Of a DNA stretch of 64,000 nt, positions 29,773 to 39,162 are shown piece after piece (position 1 is the stretch's first letter; every line of letters begins with the position of its first letter). The position numbers and the translations under genes are program-made. The notes under the pieces were generated by a model that was not told where the DNA came from, did no database searches, and saw only the letters and a program-made list of their open reading frames with translations. The stretch is from NCBI GenBank assembly GCA_013298545.1, contig JAAFIA010000006.1, positions 1-64,000 on the forward strand, in the 5' to 3' direction. The stretch comes from Bacteroidota bacterium. Its GTDB lineage: Bacteria; Bacteroidota; Bacteroidia; Palsa-965.

Positions 29773-29940
29773 TATGCCTTTTTGAAAACAAGGGCTTAAA
29801 AAAGCCAACTGAAAAACAAGGCTATAAAATTTATCACCCTGCAAATCAGGTAGTTATATAACTATTCAACATGATAGTAAACCTATTATAAATGTAATTG
29901 TTTATCTATGCACTAGAAGTAAATACATAATTTGTAAAAA

Positions 29941-30654
29941 ATGCCAACACTCCTTACCATTCCGCAAATTCGCATCGAAGTAGATTCGGGCTGTTATTTG
30001 CGCGATCCGCAAGCCACCGAAGTTGGTCGTAAATTGCTACAACAGGCTTTGTTATTGATTGATAAAACGGGAATTGAAGAATTTACATTTGCAAAACTTG
30101 CTAAGGCCATCGATTCTACGGAGGCTACGATATATCGCTATTTCGAGAACAAACATTGTTTGTTGAACTATCTGCTCTCGTGGTATTGGGCAAGTTTGAA
30201 TTTCCGAATTGCATTTGAAATTAATTCGCTTTCGCGTGTGAGTGAAAAGTTGGAAAATTTTCTACGCATTTTGGTTTATGCTGATTTGAATTATGCTTCA
30301 ACATCGTTTTTAGATATGGGGGTTCTTCATCATTTGGCTTTAACCGAGGCAGATAAAGTTTTTTTTACACACCGCGTCGATGAAGAAAATCAAGATCGTT
30401 ATTTCCGCCATTATAAAATGGTGTGTTCACAATTAACGTCGTTGATTGAGCAGCATAATCCGTCCTGTCAATGGCCAAAATCGATTGCCTGTATGCTAAT
30501 CGAGCAATCGCATCGACAGCTTTTTTTCTCCGACCATTTGCCTTCGCTTTCAGATGTGAGTCAAGGAAAAAAACAACGGGAAGAAATTTATAGTTACTTA
30601 TTATTTCTGTTACATTCAACTACGGAAAAATCAAAAACCAAAAGACAGCGATGA
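29941..30654 (+). CDS. TetR/AcrR family transcriptional regulator
   Basis: IEEFTFAKLAKAIDSTEATIYRYFENKHCLLNYLLSWYW HTH. Confidence 0.85.
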   Translation: MPTLLTIPQIRIEVDSGCYLRDPQATEVGRKLLQQALLLIDKTGIEEFTFAKLAKAIDSTEATIYRYFENKHCLLNYLLSWYWASLNFRIAFEINSLSRVSEKLENFLRILVYADLNYASTSFLDMGVLHHLALTEADKVFFTHRVDEENQDRYFRHYKMVCSQLTSLIEQHNPSCQWPKSIACMLIEQSHRQLFFSDHLPSLSDVSQGKKQREEIYSYLLFLLHSTTEKSKTKRQR

Positions 30655-32828
30655 ATAGACATCCTTACATACAAGTGCTGGCGCAGCTTTTGAAGACGTA
30701 TGAGATGGATGCGGAGACATTCATGCTCGGTGAAGAAGGACGTGTTCGACCAGCAATTCGTGAGCAAACTAGCGACGAGATCTGGGCCGGACTCAACACC
30801 GTTTCGACTAGAAACAATATTGTTTTGTTGCATCACACATTTAAAGCGGATGCATGGAAAGCACAATTTCAAGACGGCAATTATCCGCTCATTTTGCTCC
30901 GCAAAACAGAGGAGTCCACGGCGTTTTATGTCATGGGCTGGCCGAAAAAAGAAATGCGCGAAGTTTTTCGTATTGATGACGAGCAAGTCATTAGTGAAGG
31001 ATTTGTAACGGCTGATATATGTTGGGAAAATTTCTCCGATGCGGGAATGATAAAAATGTGTACGGGTTATCCCAACGAGCCTTTATTTGCATCGCAACAG
31101 ACGGAACTTTCAAATAAGCGATCTATTTTAAATCGATTAGGGGCGATGTTGCGTCAGGAACGCAAGGCCATCGGCTATATTTTTGTGTATGCGAGTATTG
31201 CTGGTCTAATTGGACTTTCTGTTCCGCTTGGTGTGCAAAGCATGGTGAGTTATATTGCGAGTGGACGAATGGTAACATCGGTTTTTATTCTGCTGTTTTT
31301 AATTGTTATGGGATTGTTAGTGGTTGGTGGCTTACAAATTATGCAGCTGTACCTCACCGAATATATTCAGCGGCGCTTGTTTGTACGTTCTGCATTTGCT
31401 TTTTCTGAACGTATTACCAAATTGCGTATTGAGTCTATTCGAAATTTATATCCACCCGAATTGGTCAATCGTTTTTTCGATATTGTTACGCTTCAAAAAG
31501 GAACTGCTACTATTTTGATGGAATTTTCTACGGCAGGATTACAGTTGGTATTTGGCTTATTGCTTCTTGCGATGTACCATCCTGTATTTATTATGATTGC
31601 TATTATTGTATTTACCGGAATTTGGTTTTTCATTCGCGTTACTGGGCCGTTGGCACTTGAAACAAGCATCAAAGAATCAAAATACAAATATCAGATTGCG
31701 GGCTGGCTCGAAGACTTGGCACGTTCTATTCTCACATTCAAGGTTGTTGGAAACAGCACCTTACATACAGATAAAACGAATCATTTGTTGCGCAACTACC
31801 TGCATGCACGGCGCAAGCATTTTGGTGTGTTGTTACGTCAATACATTGGTTTTGTCTTGTTTAAAACAGTTACAACGGGTTCGCTTTTACTCACGGGGTG
31901 TTTTTTGGTAATCAATGGCGAAATTAATCTTGGGCAATTTATTGCTGCCGAAATTGTGATTATTCTCCTGATGAATGCCGTTGAAAAAATTATCCTCAAA
32001 CTCGATTCCGTTTACGACATTTTAACCAGTATCGACAAACTTTCTCAGGTTACAGAAGTACCAATTGATGAGCAAAGTGCGGGTGGTTGGCTTTTACCAA
32101 ACAAAAGCGAAGGCATGGCCATAGCCATTCAAAACTTGAACTATCAGTTTGTTGATGGTAGTGCTCCTGTTTTAGATGGCTTATCGTTAAATGTTGATGC
32201 CAACGAGCGTGTTTGCATAGCTGGATATAATGGTTCAGGCAAAACAACATTGATGCATATTTTATTGGGCAGTTTAAATGATTGGACGGGACAGATTTTA
32301 TGCGATGGTTTATCGCTTCAGAATATAGATCGCAACAGTTATTATGCGCAAACAGGCGATCATATTGCAGGAGAGAAATTATTTACGGGAACGCTTTATG
32401 AAAATATCACATTGGGTCGAACCAATGTTTCGGAAGATGATGTCATGTATGCCGTTTCACTTGCTGGATTAGACAACTTCATTCGCAGTTTGCCCGAAGG
32501 TTTACAAACAACGGTAGTTGCAGATGCTGCTAATTTTTCTTCGGGCATTGTTCGAAAATTAATCCTAGCACGTTGTTTTGCTGGTAAGCCACGCCTCTTG
32601 TTACTCGACGATTTTCTATTGGGTGTTGAACGCCGCGAAAAAGAACGCATCATCGAAATTTTACTTGATGTAAAACGCAAATGGACTGTGATTTTAGCTT
32701 CAAACGATCCTTTTGTTTTAAAACGTTTTTCGCGTATTGTATTGCTTCGCGATGGTCGTTTTGTAACATCGGGCAACTGGAGTGAATTGCAACAAAACAG
32801 TGATTTCAACGAACTTATGCATACCTAA
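30651..32828 (+). CDS. ABC transporter permease/ATP-binding protein (type I secretion-like) with divergent NBD
   Basis: TM domain, Walker A GYNGSGKTT; start overlaps TetR stop (ATGA). Confidence 0.88.
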   Translation: MNRHPYIQVLAQLLKTYEMDAETFMLGEEGRVRPAIREQTSDEIWAGLNTVSTRNNIVLLHHTFKADAWKAQFQDGNYPLILLRKTEESTAFYVMGWPKKEMREVFRIDDEQVISEGFVTADICWENFSDAGMIKMCTGYPNEPLFASQQTELSNKRSILNRLGAMLRQERKAIGYIFVYASIAGLIGLSVPLGVQSMVSYIASGRMVTSVFILLFLIVMGLLVVGGLQIMQLYLTEYIQRRLFVRSAFAFSERITKLRIESIRNLYPPELVNRFFDIVTLQKGTATILMEFSTAGLQLVFGLLLLAMYHPVFIMIAIIVFTGIWFFIRVTGPLALETSIKESKYKYQIAGWLEDLARSILTFKVVGNSTLHTDKTNHLLRNYLHARRKHFGVLLRQYIGFVLFKTVTTGSLLLTGCFLVINGEINLGQFIAAEIVIILLMNAVEKIILKLDSVYDILTSIDKLSQVTEVPIDEQSAGGWLLPNKSEGMAIAIQNLNYQFVDGSAPVLDGLSLNVDANERVCIAGYNGSGKTTLMHILLGSLNDWTGQILCDGLSLQNIDRNSYYAQTGDHIAGEKLFTGTLYENITLGRTNVSEDDVMYAVSLAGLDNFIRSLPEGLQTTVVADAANFSSGIVRKLILARCFAGKPRLLLLDDFLLGVERREKERIIEILLDVKRKWTVILASNDPFVLKRFSRIVLLRDGRFVTSGNWSELQQNSDFNELMHT

Positions 32829-32831
32829 TTT

Positions 32832-34160
32832 ATGAAACGAGCTTCCTCATTTTACAAGCCAAAAGACTATGCCGAGCAATTGGTCTTTGATCCACTTCCG
32901 GGAAAGATGGTTACGCGTTGGTGCATTGGATTATTGATTGCGCTCATACTGGTACTTGCTTTGCCTTGGACGCAAACAGTTAACGCTTCGGGAAAACTCA
33001 CGACGCTTCGCCCACAAGATCGTCCACAAGAAATTCATTCCATTATTGCTGGTCGTATCGAAGAATGGTATGTTCAAGAGGGGCAATTTGTGAAACGTGG
33101 CGATACGATTGTACGACTTTCTGAAACGAAAGAAAAGTTTTTAGATACGGCATTGATTGAACGTATTCAAGAACAAGTTGCAGCAAAAGAAGGCTCGCAA
33201 TCTTCTATCACGTTGAAAGTAGAGGCGTTGAAACGTCAGATCGGGGCCTTACAAACCGCGCGTGGCCTGAGCATGAATAAAGCCGAAAATAAATTGCGCC
33301 AGGCGCAGTTCAAAATTGCAGCTGATAGTTCGGAGCTGGTGGCTGCCATGGTTGATTACGAAATTGCCTCGGCTCAATTGCTTCGTGCAGACTCACTCCT
33401 TCGCAAGGGTTTGATCTCGATGGTGGACCATGAACGCCGAAAACTGAAAGTGCAGGAATCAAATGCAAAACGTATTTCGCTCGAAAATAAATTGCTTGGC
33501 GCTCGCAATGAAATGTTAAACGCCTCGATTGAAATTAGTTCTATCGAAGCCGAATACCTCGATAAAGTATCGAAGGCCGAATCGGATATGAACAGTACGC
33601 TTTCATATTTGTACGAAACGGAAGGCGAATTATCGAAGATGAACAATGAGTATGTAAACATGCAATTGCGCCGTGGATTTTATATGGTTACTGCTCCGCA
33701 AGATGGCTATGTCGTGCAAGCGCGGGTGCAGGGTGTAGGCGAAACCGTCAAAGAAGGGGATGTAATTATTACTATTGTTCCAAACAAACCACAACTTGCC
33801 GTAGAATTGTATGTAGAGGCCATGGATATTCCATTATTGAAAGTAGGACAAAACGTACGTTTGCAATTTGATGGATGGCCCGCTTTAGTTTTCTCGGGAT
33901 GGCCGGGTACAAGTTTTGGTACATTCGGAGGACGTGTAGCCGTTATTGACAACATGGACACAAAGGGGCGTTACCGCATTCTTGTTGTTCCTGATACTGC
34001 TGACATCGTTTGGCCCGAACAAATTAGAATGGGATCGGGTGCGCGTGGTTGGCTGCTGCTCAAAGATGTGGCTGCTGGTTACGAAATTTGGCGGCAAATC
34101 AATGGATTCCCGCCTGAATACACAGGCGAAACTTCACCAAAAGAAATTAAAGAAAAATAA
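32832..34160 (+). CDS. HlyD-family membrane fusion protein
   Basis: IHSIIAGRIEEWYVQEGQFVKRGDTIVRLSETKEK; coiled coil; VTAPQDGYVVQARVQGVGETVKEGDVIITIVP. Confidence 0.92.
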   Translation: MKRASSFYKPKDYAEQLVFDPLPGKMVTRWCIGLLIALILVLALPWTQTVNASGKLTTLRPQDRPQEIHSIIAGRIEEWYVQEGQFVKRGDTIVRLSETKEKFLDTALIERIQEQVAAKEGSQSSITLKVEALKRQIGALQTARGLSMNKAENKLRQAQFKIAADSSELVAAMVDYEIASAQLLRADSLLRKGLISMVDHERRKLKVQESNAKRISLENKLLGARNEMLNASIEISSIEAEYLDKVSKAESDMNSTLSYLYETEGELSKMNNEYVNMQLRRGFYMVTAPQDGYVVQARVQGVGETVKEGDVIITIVPNKPQLAVELYVEAMDIPLLKVGQNVRLQFDGWPALVFSGWPGTSFGTFGGRVAVIDNMDTKGRYRILVVPDTADIVWPEQIRMGSGARGWLLLKDVAAGYEIWRQINGFPPEYTGETSPKEIKEK

Positions 34161-34161
34161 C

Positions 34162-35580
34162 ATGAAGTCGTTCCTATTCTTCTGTTGCTGTTTGTTTTTT
34201 GCTGGCAGTATGCTAGCCACTGATACGATTCCAACAATGACGTATTTCGATTTTGTACGCATGGTTACAACCAATCATCCGGTTGCAAAACAAGCTGCAT
34301 TGTTTTCCGAGTCGGCAAAGGCAGGTATGCTTGTTTCGCGTGGCCAGTTGGATCCAAAGCTTGAATCAAGTGCCGGTAGCAAAGAACTTGAAACCACATC
34401 GTACTATACCTATTGGAATAGCACACTCAAAGTTCCAATCTGGTTTGGCACCGATATTAAAGTAGGGTACGAACAAAACACAGGAATCAATGCAAATCCT
34501 ATTGATCGTACACCGGATGCAGGGTTGTGGTATGCTGGAATTTCTGTTCCGCTCGGTCAAGGACTTTTTATTGATGAACGTCGTGCAAGCATTCGTCAAG
34601 CGCAGTTAATGCCGATGATGGCCGAAGCCGATCAACTCAAAACAGTCAATGCGCTTTTGTTGCAAGCTACACAAGCCTACTGGAGTTGGTATGCCGCTTA
34701 TTACCGTTGGACACTTTTGGATCAAGCATGTGTGGTAGCCGAGCAACGATTTGAAGGTGTAAAAAATCGTGTGATACAAGGCGATCTTCCATCTATAGAT
34801 ACCGTAGAGGCTTATGTTGCTGTTTTGGACCGTCAAAACATGCGTACGCAGGCGCGATACGAATACGAAAAATCGATCTTGATGGCATCTGTTTTTTTGT
34901 GGCGCGATGATGCAACACCGCTTGAGTTGAGTACCGATATTCGACCAAACATAGGAGGCGCAGAAATTACGCCAATGCCTATTGATAGTATGAATCGCAT
35001 GCTTGATCAAGCGCAAAAATCGCATCCTGATTTGGCAAAATTGGCCATCAAGCAAGAGCAATTGGCCATAGATCGGCAACTGCAAGCAGATAAGCTAAAA
35101 CCAAAATTACAATTGGATTATAATTTATTGGCCAAATCGCCGGATGCGCCTTTTGATGGGTATGATGGGTATTATACCAACAACTATAAATTTGGTGCTA
35201 GTTTTAGTTATCCTCTTTTTTTACGCCAAGAGCGTGGCAAACTTGCACAGGTAGAAATCAAGCAAGATCAAAATGCGTTTGACCAGCAACAACGTTTGCG
35301 AGAGATTAACAATGAAATTTATGCTGCCTATCAAGGAAGGTTGGCTTATGAGAAACAGGTTCAACTTCAGGAGAAGCAAGTAGCTTATGCGCAGGCGCTG
35401 CGCGATGGCGAACAAACCCGTTTTGAAAATGGCGAAAGTTCTTTTTTCCTCGTCAACACCCGCGAAATGGCTCTGATCAATAGCCAAATTAAACTTTACG
35501 AGCTGCATGCCAAGTACGCTTTGAGCAAGGCCGAATTGCAATACTATGCTGGACAGCCTCTCGTTAAAGTAACAAACTAA
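34162..35580 (+). CDS. TolC family outer membrane efflux protein
   Basis: Signal peptide; repeated long helices with LNAQVKLYE-like features; starts 1 nt after HlyD stop. Confidence 0.88.
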   Translation: MKSFLFFCCCLFFAGSMLATDTIPTMTYFDFVRMVTTNHPVAKQAALFSESAKAGMLVSRGQLDPKLESSAGSKELETTSYYTYWNSTLKVPIWFGTDIKVGYEQNTGINANPIDRTPDAGLWYAGISVPLGQGLFIDERRASIRQAQLMPMMAEADQLKTVNALLLQATQAYWSWYAAYYRWTLLDQACVVAEQRFEGVKNRVIQGDLPSIDTVEAYVAVLDRQNMRTQARYEYEKSILMASVFLWRDDATPLELSTDIRPNIGGAEITPMPIDSMNRMLDQAQKSHPDLAKLAIKQEQLAIDRQLQADKLKPKLQLDYNLLAKSPDAPFDGYDGYYTNNYKFGASFSYPLFLRQERGKLAQVEIKQDQNAFDQQQRLREINNEIYAAYQGRLAYEKQVQLQEKQVAYAQALRDGEQTRFENGESSFFLVNTREMALINSQIKLYELHAKYALSKAELQYYAGQPLVKVTN

Positions 35581-35591
35581 TCGTGTTTACT

Positions 35592-36266
35592 TTATCTGGT
35601 GTGTTTCAATGCTTCTCGTTCACTGAGTGCTGAAAGTGTTGTTGTTGCAACAAATTTTCTAACGGCATTCGGATTTACGCGCGCGTATTGGCGCAAGGCC
35701 CAACCAATTCCTTTACGCACAAAAAAATCGGGATGATGTGCGGCTGCTTTTATAGTCGAAAACAAAACAGCTTCGTTTGTTTTTTCTTTCGCACCAAGTT
35801 GTACAATGATGGCCGAACGAATGAGCCATACATGATCGGATGCCAACCAGCGTTTTGTAACAAGTTCCAGTTGCGCTGGATATATAGAAAAATAAGCGGC
35901 ACACAATTTCGGCGCAAGCACATCTACCGTATCCCACCAAGCGTTTGTAACAATTAATTCTTCAAACAAAATTAAATCATCTTGATTGAAATGACGTTTG
36001 TAAAGCAACGCGATTTCGAGTGCGCAATAATGAAATTCGCGCTCCTTTTTTTTCCAAAGCAAACGCATCAACGCGTGTAAATTTTCTTTAGGCAGCAAAC
36101 CATTATCACGAATGAATGCAGCGAGTATTTTTCGGCGTTGCGGTGTTTGAATGCCGAGAAATAGAAATTGATCGCGCAAATATGCTTGGGAAGATGCTGC
36201 TATTTTTTTATTGGCAGCAGAGGCAAGTGTGGCACTTAATTTTTTCAGGTAAAGATCTGGTTGCAT
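35592..36266 (-). CDS. DNA alkylation repair protein (AlkD-like HEAT repeat)
   Basis: FLGIQTPQRRKILAAFIRDNG...WKKKEREFHYCALEIALLYKRHF...TNAWWDTVDVLAPKLCAAYF...DHVWLIRSAI...FVRKGIGWALRQYARVNP. Confidence 0.9.
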   Translation of the reverse strand: MQPDLYLKKLSATLASAANKKIAASSQAYLRDQFLFLGIQTPQRRKILAAFIRDNGLLPKENLHALMRLLWKKKEREFHYCALEIALLYKRHFNQDDLILFEELIVTNAWWDTVDVLAPKLCAAYFSIYPAQLELVTKRWLASDHVWLIRSAIIVQLGAKEKTNEAVLFSTIKAAAHHPDFFVRKGIGWALRQYARVNPNAVRKFVATTTLSALSEREALKHTR

Positions 36267-36273
36267 AAACGCA

Positions 36274-37554
36274 TTAATTCAACGCAATAAACACAAACGC
36301 ACCGGCAAAAAAACCAACTAGCGCGGGCAATGCCATTTTTTTCAAATACCAAATAAAATCAATACGCTCTAGCCCCATCACGGCAACACCTGCAGCCGAA
36401 CCAATAATTAAAATACTTCCACCCGTTCCGGCACAGTAAGCCAAAAATTTCCAGAAATAATGATCTATCGGAAAAACGTCGAGCGGATACATTCCTTGAG
36501 CCGCCGCTACAAGCGGAACATTATCAACCACCGCAGAAGCCAATCCTATTGACATGGTAATGGCGCTAATATTCCCAATACGATCATTCATCGCTTGTGC
36601 CAGTTCTTGCAACAATCCGGTGCTTTCTAAAGCACCAATGGCCAATAAAATTCCCAAGAAGAATAGAACACTCGGCGTATCGATCCGACGAAGCGCATGT
36701 GCCACCGAAAACACATCTTTCTCTTCGTCATTTTTTTTCTTGTGAATGATTTCGGTAACCACCCACAAAAGCCCTACGCCAAGCAATACCCCCATAAACG
36801 GCGGCAAATGCGTAATGGTTTTAAAAACCGGAACAAAAAGTAAAACCAAAACACCGACAACAAAAACCAACAAACGCTCCTTCGTTGTCGATTCGGCAAC
36901 CGTTGTTTTTGTTTGCGACAAGATTGGCCGTTCCACATTTCCTTTCAATTGAAGAAAGAGCCAGAGCATGGGAACAGCAAGGGCTACAAGCGAAGGCAAT
37001 ATCAGGCTTTTTACCAATGCCCAAGATGTCAAATTTCCACCCACCCACAGCATGGTCGTGGTAACATCGCCAATCGGACTCCATGCGCCACCCGCATTAG
37101 CGGCGATAATAACGACACCTGCATAGTACATGCGGTCTTTCGGATCGTTGATGAGTTTACGCAACACCGAAACCATCACAATAGCTGTCGTCAGATTGTC
37201 GAGTACCGCCGAAAGAAAAAAAGCGGTGATTCCAACAATTAATAGTAGTGTCCGTTTATTGGTGGTCTGTATTTTTCCGGTAATAAATTCAAATCCATCG
37301 TGTGCATCAATCAGTTCCACAATGGTCATTGCACCGAGTAGGAAAAATAAAATTCCAGCAATCTCACTCACATGCTCACTCAAATGCACCCCAACTTCGG
37401 CTGGCGCATGTCCTGATAAGGCATAAACAGTCCAACACGCAACACCGCATAAAAGGGCCGAAGCAGCCTTATTCAATCGAATGGTGTGTTCAAAAACAAT
37501 CGCCAGATAACCCAGAACGAAAAATACGATTAACAGCATGCGGTAAAAGTACAT
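36274..37554 (-). CDS. nhaD: Sodium:proton antiporter NhaD
   Basis: ILFFLLGAMTIVELIDAHDGFEFI...SAVLDNLTTAIVMVSVLRKL...AANAGGAWSPIGDVTTTMLWVGG...GLASAVVDNVPLVAAAQGMY. Confidence 0.92.
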   Translation of the reverse strand: MYFYRMLLIVFFVLGYLAIVFEHTIRLNKAASALLCGVACWTVYALSGHAPAEVGVHLSEHVSEIAGILFFLLGAMTIVELIDAHDGFEFITGKIQTTNKRTLLLIVGITAFFLSAVLDNLTTAIVMVSVLRKLINDPKDRMYYAGVVIIAANAGGAWSPIGDVTTTMLWVGGNLTSWALVKSLILPSLVALAVPMLWLFLQLKGNVERPILSQTKTTVAESTTKERLLVFVVGVLVLLFVPVFKTITHLPPFMGVLLGVGLLWVVTEIIHKKKNDEEKDVFSVAHALRRIDTPSVLFFLGILLAIGALESTGLLQELAQAMNDRIGNISAITMSIGLASAVVDNVPLVAAAQGMYPLDVFPIDHYFWKFLAYCAGTGGSILIIGSAAGVAVMGLERIDFIWYLKKMALPALVGFFAGAFVFIALN

Positions 37555-37640
37555 ATTTCAAATTGTGTTGATATTTTCGATTCTTGGCTATATTTGACAA
37601 TTCATCCATTTATACCAAACACTTTACTTATACCTCTACT

Positions 37641-39092
37641 ATGAGTCTTTTCAGAAAGAAAACACTAGAATCGCTTTTGGCGCAGGCCGCTGATTCGGAA
37701 AAAGGCCTCAAGCGAACGCTTGGTGCAGGCAGCCTCGTTGCTTTAGGAATTGGTGCCATTATTGGTGCTGGTTTATTTGTGCGAACGGCAGCAGCATCAG
37801 CAGATGCCTCTGGTTCTGCTGTAACGTTATCCTTCATTGTTGCAGCGGTTGGCTGTGCCTTTGCCGGACTATGTTATGCCGAATTTGCTTCCATGATCCC
37901 AATTGCCGGAAGTGCCTACACGTATGCATACGCTACCATGGGCGAACTCGTTGCATGGATTATTGGTTGGGCTTTGGTGCTCGAATACGCACTCGGCGCA
38001 GCGACCGTTTCCATTGCTTGGAGTGAATACTTAAACAATTTGCTCGGAGGTGCAATACCGTATGAGTGGTGTCATAGCCCGTTTGAATCTTTGGCTACCG
38101 GAGAACACGGCATTGTCAACCTTCCTGCATTAGGAATTTTGTTGGCACTCACCATGCTTTTGATCCGCGGAACACAAGCATCGGCCACGGTCAATGCCAT
38201 CATCGTTTTTGTAAAAGTTGCCATTGTACTCGCTTTCATTGCTATTGGTTGGCAGTTTATCAATCCAGAAAACCACACACCGTATATGATTCCAGAAGGC
38301 ACACCAGGCCACGAAGGATTTTTCGAGCATGGTTTTGGTGGTGTGTTAGGCGGTGCGGCTATTGTATTCTTTGCCTTTATTGGTTTCGATGCTGTTTCTA
38401 CGGCGGCACAAGAAGCAAAAAATCCGAAACGCGATATGCCAATCGGAATTTTAGGATCGTTGGCAGTTTGTACTGTTCTCTATATTCTCTTCGGTCACGT
38501 ACTCACAGGTGTTGCCAATTGGTCAGATTTTGCTGATCCAACAAAAGGAAAAGAAGCTTCCGTAGCTTATACCATCAAAACATATATGCACGGTTACCAA
38601 TGGCTCGAAACATCTGTAACGGTTGCGATTCTTGCTGGTTTCTCTTCGGTAATTTTGGTTATGCTCATGGGACAGAGCCGCGTATTTTTCTCCATGTCTA
38701 ACGACGGTTTATTGCCCAAAGTATTCTCCGAACTTCATCCAAAACACAAAACACCTTACAAATCAAATTGGATTTTGTTTGTGTTTGTTGGTCTGTTTGC
38801 GGCATTCATCCCAGGAAGTGTTGCTGGTGATTTGACCAGTATTGGTACACTCTTCGCGTTTGTTTTAGTGTGTATTGGTATTATTCTCATGCGCCGCAGC
38901 GATCCAAATGCTGTTCGTCCATTCAAAACACCGCTAGTGCCACTCGTTCCAATTTTGGGTGTCATTGTATGCGGTTTAATGATTGTATCACTCGATGGTG
39001 TAACCCAACTTAGTGCGTTAATCTGGATGGCTATTGGTCTTGTGATCTACTTCATGTATGGCAGCATCAACAGTAAATTAAAAAATAAATAA
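37641..39092 (+). CDS. APC-family amino acid permease (CAT/YfnA-like)
   Basis: LKRTLGAGSLVALGIGAIIGAGLFVRTAAAS...CYAEFASMIPIAGSAYTYAYATMGE. Confidence 0.92.
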   Translation: MSLFRKKTLESLLAQAADSEKGLKRTLGAGSLVALGIGAIIGAGLFVRTAAASADASGSAVTLSFIVAAVGCAFAGLCYAEFASMIPIAGSAYTYAYATMGELVAWIIGWALVLEYALGAATVSIAWSEYLNNLLGGAIPYEWCHSPFESLATGEHGIVNLPALGILLALTMLLIRGTQASATVNAIIVFVKVAIVLAFIAIGWQFINPENHTPYMIPEGTPGHEGFFEHGFGGVLGGAAIVFFAFIGFDAVSTAAQEAKNPKRDMPIGILGSLAVCTVLYILFGHVLTGVANWSDFADPTKGKEASVAYTIKTYMHGYQWLETSVTVAILAGFSSVILVMLMGQSRVFFSMSNDGLLPKVFSELHPKHKTPYKSNWILFVFVGLFAAFIPGSVAGDLTSIGTLFAFVLVCIGIILMRRSDPNAVRPFKTPLVPLVPILGVIVCGLMIVSLDGVTQLSALIWMAIGLVIYFMYGSINSKLKNK

Positions 39093-39107
39093 TCTGCTTG
39101 CTCACAC

Positions 39108-39150
39108 AAAACCGCCAGCCTACCACATCAGGTATGTTGGCGGTTTTTAA
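39108..39150 (+). terminator. Rho-independent terminator
   Basis: aaaaccgcca ... tggcggtttt stem plus T tract. Confidence 0.8.
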
Positions 39151-39162
39151 TTTTTGTACCAC

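Noticed and set aside
33946-34161. N-terminal extension of the TolC ORF into the HlyD gene
   Set aside because: Signal peptide starts at ATG 34162, 1 nt after the HlyD stop; the extension overlaps HlyD in another frame.
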